Source: an uncultured Lachnospiraceae bacterium
GTDB taxonomy: Bacteria; Bacillota; Clostridia; Lachnospirales; Lachnospiraceae
DNA length: 51,920 nucleotides
Assembly (NCBI GenBank): GCA_910586555.1
Contig: CAJUJY010000022.1
Coordinates: 1-51,920, forward strand
Reading direction: 5' to 3'
Shown here: positions 31,970 through 41,266 of the stretch, piece by piece
Numbering within the stretch: the first letter of the stretch is position 1
Layout: each line of letters opens with the position of its first letter
The notes under the pieces: model-generated
What the model saw: only the letters and a program-made list of their open reading frames with translations
Databases searched by the model: none
What the model was told of the DNA's origin: nothing
Made by a program: the position numbers and the translations under genes

Positions 31970-32815
31970 ATGAAAATGGATTTTACTAAGATGCAGGGAT
32001 GTGGCAATGATTATATATATGTAAACTGCATGGATAAAGTTTTAGATAACCCGGAAGAGGTGTCACGCCGTATAAGTGACAGGCATTTTGGCATTGGTTC
32101 AGACGGGTTAATTTTAATCTGTCCGTCTTTAGTGGCAGATTTTAAGATGAAGATGTATAATGCAGACGGTTCTGAAGGGAAAATGTGTGGAAATGGTGTA
32201 CGCTGCATTGCAAAATATGTTTATGAGCGTGGGCTTACAGATAAAAAACAGATATCACTTGAAACAGAAAGCGGCATTAAATACCTGGATTTAACTGTTG
32301 AAGACGGAAAGGTTTTACTTGTAACAGTAGATATGGGTGCACCTGTTTTAAAACCAGAAGAAATACCTGTAACTGCATCTGCTGGCATGGAAGATTTTAT
32401 AGACCAGCCTGTAAATGTTAATGGAAAAGAATACAGGGTTACATGTGTTTCCATGGGTAACCCCCATGCAGTTGTATTTGTGGAGGATACAAATGGACTT
32501 ATTATAGAAGAACACGGGCCGGCGTTTGAAAAACACCATTTATTCCCTGACAGTGTTAATACAGAATTTGTACAGGTTATAAACCGCAGTGAAATAAATA
32601 TGCGTGTATGGGAACGCGGTTCTGGTGAAACACTTGCATGCGGCACTGGTACATGTGCTGCTGTTGTTGCATGTGTACTTAATGGCAAGACGGATAATGA
32701 AGTAACAGTACACCTTAAGGGAGGGGATTTATTTATAAAATATGACAAAAAAGCTGGTACTGTATTTATGACAGGACCGGCTGTAACAGTATTTGACGGC
32801 TGCATTGTAATATAA
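31970..32815 (+). CDS. dapF: Diaminopimelate epimerase
   Basis: 281 aa. It converts LL- to meso-diaminopimelate for lysine and peptidoglycan synthesis. Both catalytic cysteines are visible: in GKMCGNGVRCIAKY and ETLACGTGTCAAVV. The N-terminus FTKMQGCGNDYIYVNC is characteristic. Start at ATG 31970; ATG 31958 lies directly on the AAAGGA ribosome binding site and is less likely. murE follows 18 nt later and uses the product's peptide pathway. Confidence 0.96.
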   Translation: MKMDFTKMQGCGNDYIYVNCMDKVLDNPEEVSRRISDRHFGIGSDGLILICPSLVADFKMKMYNADGSEGKMCGNGVRCIAKYVYERGLTDKKQISLETESGIKYLDLTVEDGKVLLVTVDMGAPVLKPEEIPVTASAGMEDFIDQPVNVNGKEYRVTCVSMGNPHAVVFVEDTNGLIIEEHGPAFEKHHLFPDSVNTEFVQVINRSEINMRVWERGSGETLACGTGTCAAVVACVLNGKTDNEVTVHLKGGDLFIKYDKKAGTVFMTGPAVTVFDGCIVI

Positions 32816-32833
32816 TAAAAGGGGGATTTATTA

Positions 32834-34312
32834 ATGGAACTGGCTGGTTTGCTTAAAAAAGTGGATTATAAACAAATACAGGGGGCCAGTATAAACGGAG
32901 TTTGTGTTTCTGGCATTGCATATGATTCAAGGAAGGTACAAGAAGGCAGTTTATTTGTATGTATAAGCGGTGCAGTATCAGACGGCCATGCTTTTGCAAA
33001 AGATGCTGTTTCAAAGAGTGCAGTGGTAATTGTAACAGAAAAGCCTGTAGATGTGCCAGAGTATGTAATTGTACTTGAAACAAAGGACAGCCGTGTGGCG
33101 CTGGCAGAACTTTCAGCGGCATATTTTGGCTACCCTGCAAATGAACTTTCAGTTATAGGGATTACAGGCACTAAGGGAAAGACTACTGCAACATATATGA
33201 TGCGTTCTGTGCTTGAAGCTTCAGGCATTAAAACAGGCCTTATAGGTACTATTGAAACAATTATAAGTGATGGTGATATAATCCCTTCGCAAAACACTAC
33301 ACCGGAGTCTTATATTATACAGGAAACTTTCAGGAAAATGGCTGACGCAGGATGCAAGTGTGTTGTTATGGAAGTTTCTTCACAGGGGCTTAAGCTCCAC
33401 AGGACAGATGGTTTTATATTTGACTATGGCATATTTACAAACCTTGCACCAGACCATATAGGGCCTGCGGAACACAAAGACCTTGCAGAGTATATATACT
33501 GCAAAAGCCTTTTATTCAGGCAGTGTAAACATGGAATATTTAATATAGATGACAGCCATGTAAGTGAAATATTAAAAGGGCATACATGTGATGTTGAAAC
33601 ATATGGTTTTTCAGACAGTGCGGATTTAGTAGCGTCCGAGGTGGAATTTTCTGGCAAAGGGGGCATGCTTGGTGTAAAATACCATCTTTCAGGACTGGCA
33701 GAAATGGATGTAGAAATTAGCATACCTGGTAAATTCAGCGTATATAATTCCATGATAGCTGTTGCAGTGTGCAGGCGTTTTGGCATTTCCAGTGATATAA
33801 TACTAAAATCACTTTTAAATGTACATGTAAAGGGCAGGACAGAACTTCTTGATGTATCACCAAAATTCACTGTTATGATAGATTATGCACATAATGCAAT
33901 GAGTTTAAAAAGCCTGTTAGAAACTCTTAAAGAATATAACCCAAAAAGGCTTGTGTGCCTTTTTGGCTGTGGCGGCAACCGTTCAAGGGAAAGACGTTTT
34001 GAAATGGGGGAAGTATCTTCAGCACTTGCAGACCTGACAGTAATTACATCTGACAACCCACGTAATGAAGATCCTGTGGCAATTACAAATGATATTGAAA
34101 CAGGCGTAAAAAAAGCAGGCGGGCAGTACATTACAATTATTAACAGGCCTGATGCCATACGTTATGTTATTGAAAATGCCATGGAAGGTGATGTAATTGT
34201 GCTTGCTGGCAAAGGGCATGAAGACTACCAGGAAATTAAAGGAAAAAAATACCATATGGACGAAAGGGAGCTTGTGGCAGATGTTGTGCGTGATGGTAAC
34301 TTTATCAAGTAA
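32834..34312 (+). CDS. murE: UDP-MurNAc-L-Ala-D-Glu:meso-DAP ligase
   Basis: 492 aa. ATP-binding GITGTKGKTT near residue 108, central ligase domain, and the C-terminal substrate signature D407-N-P-R, which in MurE marks use of meso-diaminopimelate rather than lysine (DDPR/other in lysine enzymes). It adds the third residue of the peptidoglycan stem peptide in the cytoplasm. Ribosome binding site GGGGGA. Being next to dapF fits the meso-DAP chemistry. Confidence 0.96.
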   Translation: MELAGLLKKVDYKQIQGASINGVCVSGIAYDSRKVQEGSLFVCISGAVSDGHAFAKDAVSKSAVVIVTEKPVDVPEYVIVLETKDSRVALAELSAAYFGYPANELSVIGITGTKGKTTATYMMRSVLEASGIKTGLIGTIETIISDGDIIPSQNTTPESYIIQETFRKMADAGCKCVVMEVSSQGLKLHRTDGFIFDYGIFTNLAPDHIGPAEHKDLAEYIYCKSLLFRQCKHGIFNIDDSHVSEILKGHTCDVETYGFSDSADLVASEVEFSGKGGMLGVKYHLSGLAEMDVEISIPGKFSVYNSMIAVAVCRRFGISSDIILKSLLNVHVKGRTELLDVSPKFTVMIDYAHNAMSLKSLLETLKEYNPKRLVCLFGCGGNRSRERRFEMGEVSSALADLTVITSDNPRNEDPVAITNDIETGVKKAGGQYITIINRPDAIRYVIENAMEGDVIVLAGKGHEDYQEIKGKKYHMDERELVADVVRDGNFIK

Positions 34313-34332
34313 AAAACAGCATGGGGGATTTT

Positions 34333-36576
34333 ATGTTATTTGCTGATATAATTATTGATATATCTGTAAAAAGCCTTGACAGGCCTTTCCAGTACAGGGT
34401 TCCGGAAGAACTTGAGGGTTTAATAGAAACAGGATCACTTGTAACTGTGCCTTTTGGCAGTAATAACAGGCGGCTAAAAGGCTATGTTGTAGGTTTTTCA
34501 GATACACCAGCTTTTGAATTACCAAAGATAAAGAGCATTACAGGAATAGAAAAACAGGGGATTACAGCAGAGTCACACCTGCTTTCACTTGCCGGCTGGA
34601 TTAAAGAGAATTATGGTGCATCAATGAATGATGCAATTAAGGCTGTTATGCCTGTAAAAAGGGAGATAAAAGAACGTGTTAAAAAAACCGTTTTCCCACT
34701 TGCAGGGCGTGAAAAAATGGAAGAGATGGCAGCGGCATTTGAAAGCAGGAATAATACAGCAAGGGCAAGGGTTTTAAGGTTATTTGCAGGTCTTAATGAA
34801 GATATATATTATAATGGTGTGGATTATTCTTATATTACAAAAGAACTTAAATGCCAGAAAGCAGTACTTGACAGCCTGGAACAGATGGGAATTATAAAGA
34901 CCTGCCGGACAAGGCAGTACCGTAACCCTGTAAACCAGGGTTTTACAGGCGGGGAAAGGCATATACTTAATGAAGAACAAAGGCATATAACAGATACATT
35001 CCTTTCTGAATATGCAAAAGGCATACGGAAAACATATTTAATACACGGCGTTACAGGCAGTGGCAAAACAGAAGTCTATATGGATATAATTGAAGGTGTG
35101 CTTTCATATGGAAAGCAGGTAATTGTGCTTATACCAGAGATTGCCCTTACATTCCAGACAGCGGACAGGTTCTATAAACGTTTTGGGGAAAGGGTATCGG
35201 TTATACATTCAAGGCTGTCTGCTGGTGAAAGGTATGACCAGTTTTTAAGGGCAAAAGAAGGGCTTGTTGATATTATTGCAGGCCCGCGTTCTGCACTTTT
35301 TATACCATTTAAAAACCTTGGGCTTATAGTAGTAGATGAAGAACACGAAACAAGTTACCAGAATGAAACGCCGCCTAAATACCATGCAAGGGAAGTAGCA
35401 GTACACAGGGCAGTAATGGCAGGCGCAAGTGTAGTGCTTGGTTCTGCCACGCCGTCACTTGAGGCTTATTACAGGGCAAAAAAAGGTGAATACAGCCTTT
35501 TTACACTTAAAAACCGCGCAGGAGGCGCAAAACTTCCCAAAGTCCATATAGCCGATTTAAGGGAAGAATTTAAAAACAGGAATTATTCAATGTTTAGCAG
35601 GAAGCTTAAAGAACTTATAACCATAAGGCTTGAAAGGCACGAACAGGTAATTATATTTATAAACAGGCGTGGTTATGCAGGTTTTGTTTCATGCCGCAAA
35701 TGTGGCAAAGCAATAGGATGCCCGCATTGTTCATTATCACTTAAGCCACATATGCATAAAGGCGTTATTGACAGGCTTAAATGCCATTTCTGCGGGTATG
35801 AAGCACCAGTGCCGTCCTGCTGCCCTTCATGTGGTTCTAAGTATATAGGCACATTTGGAATTGGCACACAGCAGGTTGAAGAAGCAGTAAAAAATATGTT
35901 CCCAGGTGCACGCATATTAAGGATGGATGCAGATACAACAAGCGGCAAAGAAGGCCATGGCAAAATCCTTTCACAGTTTGCAAATGGTGAAGCTGATATA
36001 CTTATTGGCACGCAGATGGTTGTAAAGGGGCATGATTTCCCTAATGTAACACTTACAGGCATTATTGCCGCTGACCTTTCACTTAATGCAGGTGACTACA
36101 GGGCAGCAGAACGGACATACCAGCTTATTGCACAGGCAGCAGGAAGGGCAGGCAGAGGGGACAAATATGGTGAAACTGTATTACAGACATACCAGCCAGG
36201 ACATTACAGTATAGTATGCGCAGCACGCCAGGATTATGAAAGTTTCTATAAACAGGAGATATCTGTAAGGGAAATGTTGCAATATCCGCCAGTTTCAAAT
36301 ATACTAGGGATATTAGTATTTTCAGTAAACGAAGAAAGTGCTTTAAAGCTTGCAGTGGCAGTTGCAGAAATAGCAGGCCAGTACAATACAGTAACTGTGC
36401 TTGGGCCGGCAGATGCCCCTGTTGCAAAGGCAAAAGATATTTACCGCAAAATGGTTTATGGGAAATGTACAGATTATAAAACACTGTGTTCCATAAAAGA
36501 CTTTATAGAGGCTTTTAAAGAACAGGACACAGAATACAAAGACTGCGGCATTAATTTTGAATTTAACTTTTCATAA
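34333..36576 (+). CDS. priA: Primosomal protein N' (replication restart helicase PriA)
   Basis: 747 aa. N-terminal 3'-DNA-binding domain, Walker A GVTGSGKTEVY, DEEHE box (VVDEEHETSYQNE), GSATPS motif, then zinc sites CRKCGKAIGCPHC and CHFCGYEAPVPSCCPSCG, and helicase motifs IGTQMVVKGHDFPNV and QAAGRAGRG. It restarts stalled replication forks. ATG 34333 is chosen, 6 nt after GGGGG. First gene of the conserved firmicute order priA-def-fmt-rsmB. Confidence 0.97.
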   Translation: MLFADIIIDISVKSLDRPFQYRVPEELEGLIETGSLVTVPFGSNNRRLKGYVVGFSDTPAFELPKIKSITGIEKQGITAESHLLSLAGWIKENYGASMNDAIKAVMPVKREIKERVKKTVFPLAGREKMEEMAAAFESRNNTARARVLRLFAGLNEDIYYNGVDYSYITKELKCQKAVLDSLEQMGIIKTCRTRQYRNPVNQGFTGGERHILNEEQRHITDTFLSEYAKGIRKTYLIHGVTGSGKTEVYMDIIEGVLSYGKQVIVLIPEIALTFQTADRFYKRFGERVSVIHSRLSAGERYDQFLRAKEGLVDIIAGPRSALFIPFKNLGLIVVDEEHETSYQNETPPKYHAREVAVHRAVMAGASVVLGSATPSLEAYYRAKKGEYSLFTLKNRAGGAKLPKVHIADLREEFKNRNYSMFSRKLKELITIRLERHEQVIIFINRRGYAGFVSCRKCGKAIGCPHCSLSLKPHMHKGVIDRLKCHFCGYEAPVPSCCPSCGSKYIGTFGIGTQQVEEAVKNMFPGARILRMDADTTSGKEGHGKILSQFANGEADILIGTQMVVKGHDFPNVTLTGIIAADLSLNAGDYRAAERTYQLIAQAAGRAGRGDKYGETVLQTYQPGHYSIVCAARQDYESFYKQEISVREMLQYPPVSNILGILVFSVNEESALKLAVAVAEIAGQYNTVTVLGPADAPVAKAKDIYRKMVYGKCTDYKTLCSIKDFIEAFKEQDTEYKDCGINFEFNFS

Positions 36577-36631
36577 AAAAAGCCCCGGTAAGGGACATTT
36601 TATCCGCAAAAATGCGGCATGGAGGGAAAAT

Positions 36632-37111
36632 ATGGCTATTAGGAAAATAAGGACAATAGGTGATGAGATACTCGGACATGTTACCAAACCAGTTAAATCT
36701 ATAACACTCCGTACAAAAATTCTTATTGGCGACATGCTTGACACAATGTATGAGTCAGGAGGTGTAGGGCTTGCAGCGCCACAGGTTGGTGTGCTTAAAC
36801 AAATAGTGGTAATAGATGTAACAGAAGATGGCAGCCACCCAATAATACTTATAAACCCTGAAATAGTAGAACTTTCAGGTGAACAGACAGGCCAGGAGGC
36901 ATGCCTTAGCGTCCCTGGCAAATCAGGGATAGTTACAAGGGCTAATTATGCAAAAGTAAAAGCATATGATGAACATATGAAAGAAATATTTGTTGAAGGG
37001 GAAGACCTTTTAGCAAGGGCATTACAGCATGAAATAGACCATCTTTCAGGTATTTTATACGTTTCAAAAGTAGAAGGGGATTTAGTGGATGTTTCCACAG
37101 AAATGAGGTAA
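36632..37111 (+). CDS. def: Peptide deformylase
   Basis: 159 aa. Three family motifs: GVGLAAPQVG, EACLSVPG (metal Cys) and Q132-HEIDH with H133/E134/H137. It removes the N-formyl group from nascent proteins. ATG 36632 is used, with GGAGGG 6 nt upstream, not the long in-frame extension from 36557 that overlaps priA. A small CCGCA/TGCGG hairpin lies before the ribosome binding site. fmt, the opposite step, follows 3 nt later. Confidence 0.97.
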   Translation: MAIRKIRTIGDEILGHVTKPVKSITLRTKILIGDMLDTMYESGGVGLAAPQVGVLKQIVVIDVTEDGSHPIILINPEIVELSGEQTGQEACLSVPGKSGIVTRANYAKVKAYDEHMKEIFVEGEDLLARALQHEIDHLSGILYVSKVEGDLVDVSTEMR

Positions 37112-37114
37112 GTA

Positions 37115-38092
37115 ATGAGAATTGTATTTATGGGTACACCAGACTTTGCCGTGGAAACATTTAACTGCCTTATAAAGAGCAGGCATGAAGTTGTAGCTGT
37201 TGTTACACAGCCAGACAAGCCAAAGGGCAGAAGCGGCAAAACTTCCCCTCCGCCTGTTAAGGAGGCTGCTATTAAAGCCATTAATAATACTGGCAGGGAC
37301 ATTAAAATATTACAGCCCGTTAAGGCAGCAGGCCAGGACTTTATATATGAACTAAAAAATATTAACCCTGATGTTATTATAGTCGCCGCATTTGGGCAGA
37401 TACTGCCAGAGGATATCCTTTCTATGCCTAAGTACGGCTGCATTAATGTACATGCCTCAATCCTTCCAAAACTGCGTGGTGCAGCACCTGTACAGCAGGC
37501 TGTTATATCTGGCGAAAAGGAAAGTGGTGTTACAATTATGCAGATGGATGCAGGAATTGATACAGGGGATATCCTTCTTGTTAAAAAGTGTGCTATAGAA
37601 CCAGATGAAACAGGCGGAAGCCTTTTTGAAAAACTTGCGGCTTTTGGAGGGCCTATGGTGCTTGAAGTGCTTGATATGGCAGAACAGGGCACTTTAAAAC
37701 CTGTAAAGCAGGATGGCAGTATGCATACCTATGCCAGAATGTTAAAAAAGGAAACAGGGCATATAGATTTTAATGCACCAGCAGAAGAGATAGAAAGGCT
37801 TATAAGGGGGTTAGACCCGTGGCCTGGCACATATACACATATCCACGGCAAAATGCTTAAAATCTGGAAAGCATATGTTATCCCTGTAAATGAAGCAGCA
37901 GGCAAAGGCATAGATACAGAAGAAGAAATTAGTGCAGGGACGGTTGCTGCTGCCAGTAAAAATAATATAATTGTAAAGACAGGAAATGGCTACCTGGCAA
38001 TTACCTCACTACAGCCAGAAGGCAAGAAAAGAATGGATACAGATGCATTTTTAAGAGGGTATAAGATTGAAAAGGGAGAACAGTTTGAATAA
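37115..38092 (+). CDS. fmt: Methionyl-tRNA formyltransferase
   Basis: 325 aa. N-terminal formyl-THF domain with FMGTPDFAVETF, the N-H-D type catalytic region INVHASILPKLRGAAPVQQAV and MDAGIDTGD, and the C-terminal OB-like domain (about 205-315). It formylates initiator Met-tRNA. It starts 3 nt after def. The last 8 nt overlap rsmB when that gene starts at TTG 38085. Confidence 0.97.
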   Translation: MRIVFMGTPDFAVETFNCLIKSRHEVVAVVTQPDKPKGRSGKTSPPPVKEAAIKAINNTGRDIKILQPVKAAGQDFIYELKNINPDVIIVAAFGQILPEDILSMPKYGCINVHASILPKLRGAAPVQQAVISGEKESGVTIMQMDAGIDTGDILLVKKCAIEPDETGGSLFEKLAAFGGPMVLEVLDMAEQGTLKPVKQDGSMHTYARMLKKETGHIDFNAPAEEIERLIRGLDPWPGTYTHIHGKMLKIWKAYVIPVNEAAGKGIDTEEEISAGTVAAASKNNIIVKTGNGYLAITSLQPEGKKRMDTDAFLRGYKIEKGEQFE

Positions 38093-39461
38093 GGACAGTG
38101 TAAATATACGTGCATATGCCCTTGATATCCTTATAGAAGTAATGGAGAAAGGGGCATATTCAGATAAAGCGCTCCATAGCGTTTTAGACAGTGGTGTTAT
38201 TCCAGATAGAAGGGACAGGGCTTTCCTTTCAAGGCTTTGCACTGGCACGGCTGAACGTGCAGTCACACTTGATTATATAATTAATTGTTTTGCAGGCATT
38301 AAAACTGGCAAAATGAAACCAGCCATAAGAAATATACTGCGTATGTCTGTATACCAGGTATTTTATATGGACCAGATTCCTGAAAGCGCCATATGCAATG
38401 AAGCCGTAAAACTTGCGGTTTTGCGTGGCTTTAAAGGGCTTAAGGGTTTCGTTAATGGTGTTTTAAGAAATATTATACGTAAAAAAGACAGCATAAAATA
38501 CCCATTACGTGAAGATGGTTTTATACCATATGCTTCCATAAAATATTCAATGCCAGAATGGATTGTAGAAAAAGCCTGTGGCATATACGGAGAGGAAATA
38601 ACAGAAAAAATATTGGATACATTTATAAACGGGGAAAAATACACTACACTAAGGTGCAACATTTCCAAATCAGATGTATCTGGAATAACAGCACTGCTTA
38701 AAGCAGAAAACAGCAGCATAAATATAGAAAACGGCCGTTTTTTTGGATATGCATTAAGGATAAAAAACTTTAACAGCATTTCCTCACTGGATGTATTCCA
38801 AAAAGGGCTTGTACAGGTACAAGATGAAAGTTCAATGCTTCCTGCGGCCATTGCCCGCATTAAAGAGGGGGACACAGTTATTGATATATGTGCTTCACCA
38901 GGCGGCAAGACACTGCACGCGGCAGATATTTTACATAAAACAGGCAGGGTAATTTCATGTGATATATCTTCTAATAAGACAAAACTTATATATGATAATA
39001 TAAAGCGTACAGGCTTTAAAAATATAGAAGTGCATGAAAATGATGCACGTGTGTACAGAAAAGAATGGGAGGGGATTGCAGATATTGTTATTGCAGACCT
39101 TCCATGTTCAGGGCTTGGTGTTTCTGGCAGGAAGTGCGATATAAAATATAAAATAAAACCTGGTGATATAGAAGTACTTGCCGCGCTGCAAAGGGAGATT
39201 TTAAGTGTTGCAGCAAGGTATGTAAAGCCTGGCGGAAGGCTTGTTTACAGCACATGTACAATAACAAAGGAAGAAAATATCCAGAACTTGCAATGGATAT
39301 GCAAAAACCTTCCATTTAGCAGTGAAGACATAGAAGAAGTGCTGCCAGAATGTCTTAAGGAAAAGACAGGGCGTATCGGTTATATACAGGTACTGCCATA
39401 TATGGCGGGCACAGACGGTTTCTTTGTTGCTTCATTTATAAGAAAAACAGGACGGTGGTAA
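38085..39461 (+). CDS. rsmB: 16S rRNA (cytosine-967-C5)-methyltransferase
   Basis: 458 aa. NusB-like N-terminal domain (NIRAYALDILIEVMEKGAYSDK), then a SAM-dependent methyltransferase: DICASPGGKTLHAA, ADLPCSGLGVSGR (catalytic Cys) and VYSTCTITKEEN (second Cys). TTG 38085 is preferred because AAGGGAG lies 7 nt upstream; TTG 38067 is in frame but poorly placed. Part of the def-fmt-rsmB translation module. Confidence 0.95.
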   Translation: MNKDSVNIRAYALDILIEVMEKGAYSDKALHSVLDSGVIPDRRDRAFLSRLCTGTAERAVTLDYIINCFAGIKTGKMKPAIRNILRMSVYQVFYMDQIPESAICNEAVKLAVLRGFKGLKGFVNGVLRNIIRKKDSIKYPLREDGFIPYASIKYSMPEWIVEKACGIYGEEITEKILDTFINGEKYTTLRCNISKSDVSGITALLKAENSSINIENGRFFGYALRIKNFNSISSLDVFQKGLVQVQDESSMLPAAIARIKEGDTVIDICASPGGKTLHAADILHKTGRVISCDISSNKTKLIYDNIKRTGFKNIEVHENDARVYRKEWEGIADIVIADLPCSGLGVSGRKCDIKYKIKPGDIEVLAALQREILSVAARYVKPGGRLVYSTCTITKEENIQNLQWICKNLPFSSEDIEEVLPECLKEKTGRIGYIQVLPYMAGTDGFFVASFIRKTGRW

Positions 39462-39462
39462 A

Positions 39463-40536
39463 TTGGCAGAAGGACTTTTAGTTAAAAAAGATATAAAAAG
39501 CCTGGATTTTAATGAGTTAAAAGAATTTATGCAAAGCCGTGGTGAAGCAGCATTCCGGGCAGTACAGGTATACGGCTGGATGCATAAAAAACTTGTACAG
39601 TCATTTGATGAAATGTCGGATATTTCTAAAAGCTTAAGGAACGCCCTTTGTAATGAATGTTTTATAGACAGTACATGTATTTTAAGGAAACAGGTGTCAA
39701 AAGATGGCACAGCAAAGTTTTTAATGGGGCTTAATGATGGAAATAAGGTTGAAAGTGTGCTTATGAAATATAAACATGGAAACAGTGTCTGCATTTCCAC
39801 ACAGGCAGGGTGCCGCATGGGATGCAGGTTCTGCGCTTCAACTGAAGGAGGGCTTATAAGAAACCTTGCACCGTCCGAAATGCTTGGGCAGGTATATGAA
39901 ATACAGCGCACTACAGGGGAAAGGGTTTCCAATGTTATACTTATGGGTATAGGTGAACCACTTGATAACTATGATAATGTTATTAAGTTTATAAAAATGC
40001 TTTCTGATAGCAATGGAATTAATATAAGCCAGAGAAATATAACACTTTCAACATGTGGCATTGTAGAAAATATTTTAAGGCTTGCAGATGAAGGGCTTGC
40101 AATAACACTTGCAATCTCACTCCATGCACCTTCTGACAGCCTGCGCCGCATGATAATGCCAGTTGCAAATAAATATTCCATAAAAAGCATAATAGATGCA
40201 TGCAGGCATTATATAGAAAAAACTGGCAGAAGGGTAACGTTTGAATACAGCATGATAAAAGGCACTAATGATGGCAGCGGGCATGCAATGGAGCTTGTAT
40301 ACCTTTTAAAAGGCTTAAACTGCCATGTAAACCTTATACCGCTTAACCCCGTAAAGGGCCGTATGGGAAGCCGTCCTGGGGCAGAAAACATACAAAAGTT
40401 TAAATTAATACTTGAAAAAAACCATATAAATGTTACCATTAGAAGAGAGATGGGCAGTGACATAGATGCTGCCTGTGGCCAGTTACGTAACAAAGACAAA
40501 GGAGGGAAACTACATGAAAATATATGCGAAGAGTGA
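39463..40536 (+). CDS. rlmN: Dual-specificity 23S rRNA/tRNA methyltransferase RlmN
   Basis: 357 aa. Radical SAM CxxxCxxC in GCRMGCRFCAST, upstream domain EAAFRAVQVYGWMHKK, the GIGEPLDNYDNV and SLHAPSDSLRRMIMPVANKY motifs, and the C-terminal catalytic cysteine in IDAACGQLR. It methylates C2 of A2503 in 23S rRNA and A37 in tRNAs. The start is TTG 39463, one base after the rsmB stop, with GGTGG upstream. It overlaps the phosphatase gene by 23 nt. Confidence 0.97.
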   Translation: MAEGLLVKKDIKSLDFNELKEFMQSRGEAAFRAVQVYGWMHKKLVQSFDEMSDISKSLRNALCNECFIDSTCILRKQVSKDGTAKFLMGLNDGNKVESVLMKYKHGNSVCISTQAGCRMGCRFCASTEGGLIRNLAPSEMLGQVYEIQRTTGERVSNVILMGIGEPLDNYDNVIKFIKMLSDSNGINISQRNITLSTCGIVENILRLADEGLAITLAISLHAPSDSLRRMIMPVANKYSIKSIIDACRHYIEKTGRRVTFEYSMIKGTNDGSGHAMELVYLLKGLNCHVNLIPLNPVKGRMGSRPGAENIQKFKLILEKNHINVTIRREMGSDIDAACGQLRNKDKGGKLHENICEE

Positions 40537-41236
40537 TGTTGGAAGAAAACGTCTGGTAAACCAGGATTATTTCTATTGCAGTGATACCCCGGTTGGTAGT
40601 TTCCAGAACCTGTTAATAGTTGCAGACGGAATGGGAGGCCACAAGGCTGGTGACCATGCCTCGAAGCTTTGTGTGGAAAATATAGTAAAATCAGTATCAG
40701 AAAGCAGGCACACCACGCCTGTCACAGTACTTAACGAAGCAGTTATGGAAACTAACAGGGCTGTTTATAAAGAAGCAGCGGACAACCCCCAGTATAAAGG
40801 AATGGGAACTACAATAGTTGCATGCACACTCCAGGGCAGGACTTTATACATAGCAAATATAGGGGATTCCCGTTTATATTTAATTAGTGATGGCATAAAA
40901 CAGATTACAAGTGACCATTCACTTGTGGAAGAGATGGTAAAAAACGGGAATATAACAGAAAGTGAAGCAAGGATACACCCACAGAAAAATATAATAACAA
41001 GGGCACTTGGAATAGAGGACGAAGTAAGGGCAGATTATTTTGAAATATCAGTAGAAACATCAGACATTGTACTTATGTGTACAGACGGGCTTACTAACAT
41101 GATTGAAGATGATGATATTGAATATATTGTGAAACATAGCAGTTCCATTGAAAAAGCTGTTAATTCACTTGTAGCAAAAGCAAATGAAAACGGCGGTTAT
41201 GATAATATTACAGTAGTTCTTGCAGAAATAGATTAA
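40514..41236 (+). CDS. stp: PP2C-type Ser/Thr protein phosphatase
   Basis: 240 aa. Metal-binding motifs of bacterial PP2C: VNQDYFY, ADGMGGHKAGD, NIGDSRLYL, DHSLVEE, CTDGLTNMI and GGYDNITVVL. It reverses phosphorylation by the PASTA kinase encoded next. ATG 40514 is chosen (GGAGGG 7 nt upstream) rather than the frame from 40466 inside rlmN. Translationally coupled to rlmN. Confidence 0.96.
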   Translation: MKIYAKSDVGRKRLVNQDYFYCSDTPVGSFQNLLIVADGMGGHKAGDHASKLCVENIVKSVSESRHTTPVTVLNEAVMETNRAVYKEAADNPQYKGMGTTIVACTLQGRTLYIANIGDSRLYLISDGIKQITSDHSLVEEMVKNGNITESEARIHPQKNIITRALGIEDEVRADYFEISVETSDIVLMCTDGLTNMIEDDDIEYIVKHSSSIEKAVNSLVAKANENGGYDNITVVLAEID

Positions 41237-41266
41237 ATACAGCCAGTGTGCAGAATGGAGGAAGTA

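Noticed and set aside
36946..37692. A 248-codon minus-strand frame opposite def/fmt
   Set aside because: Covers two certain genes on the other strand and has no ribosome binding site.
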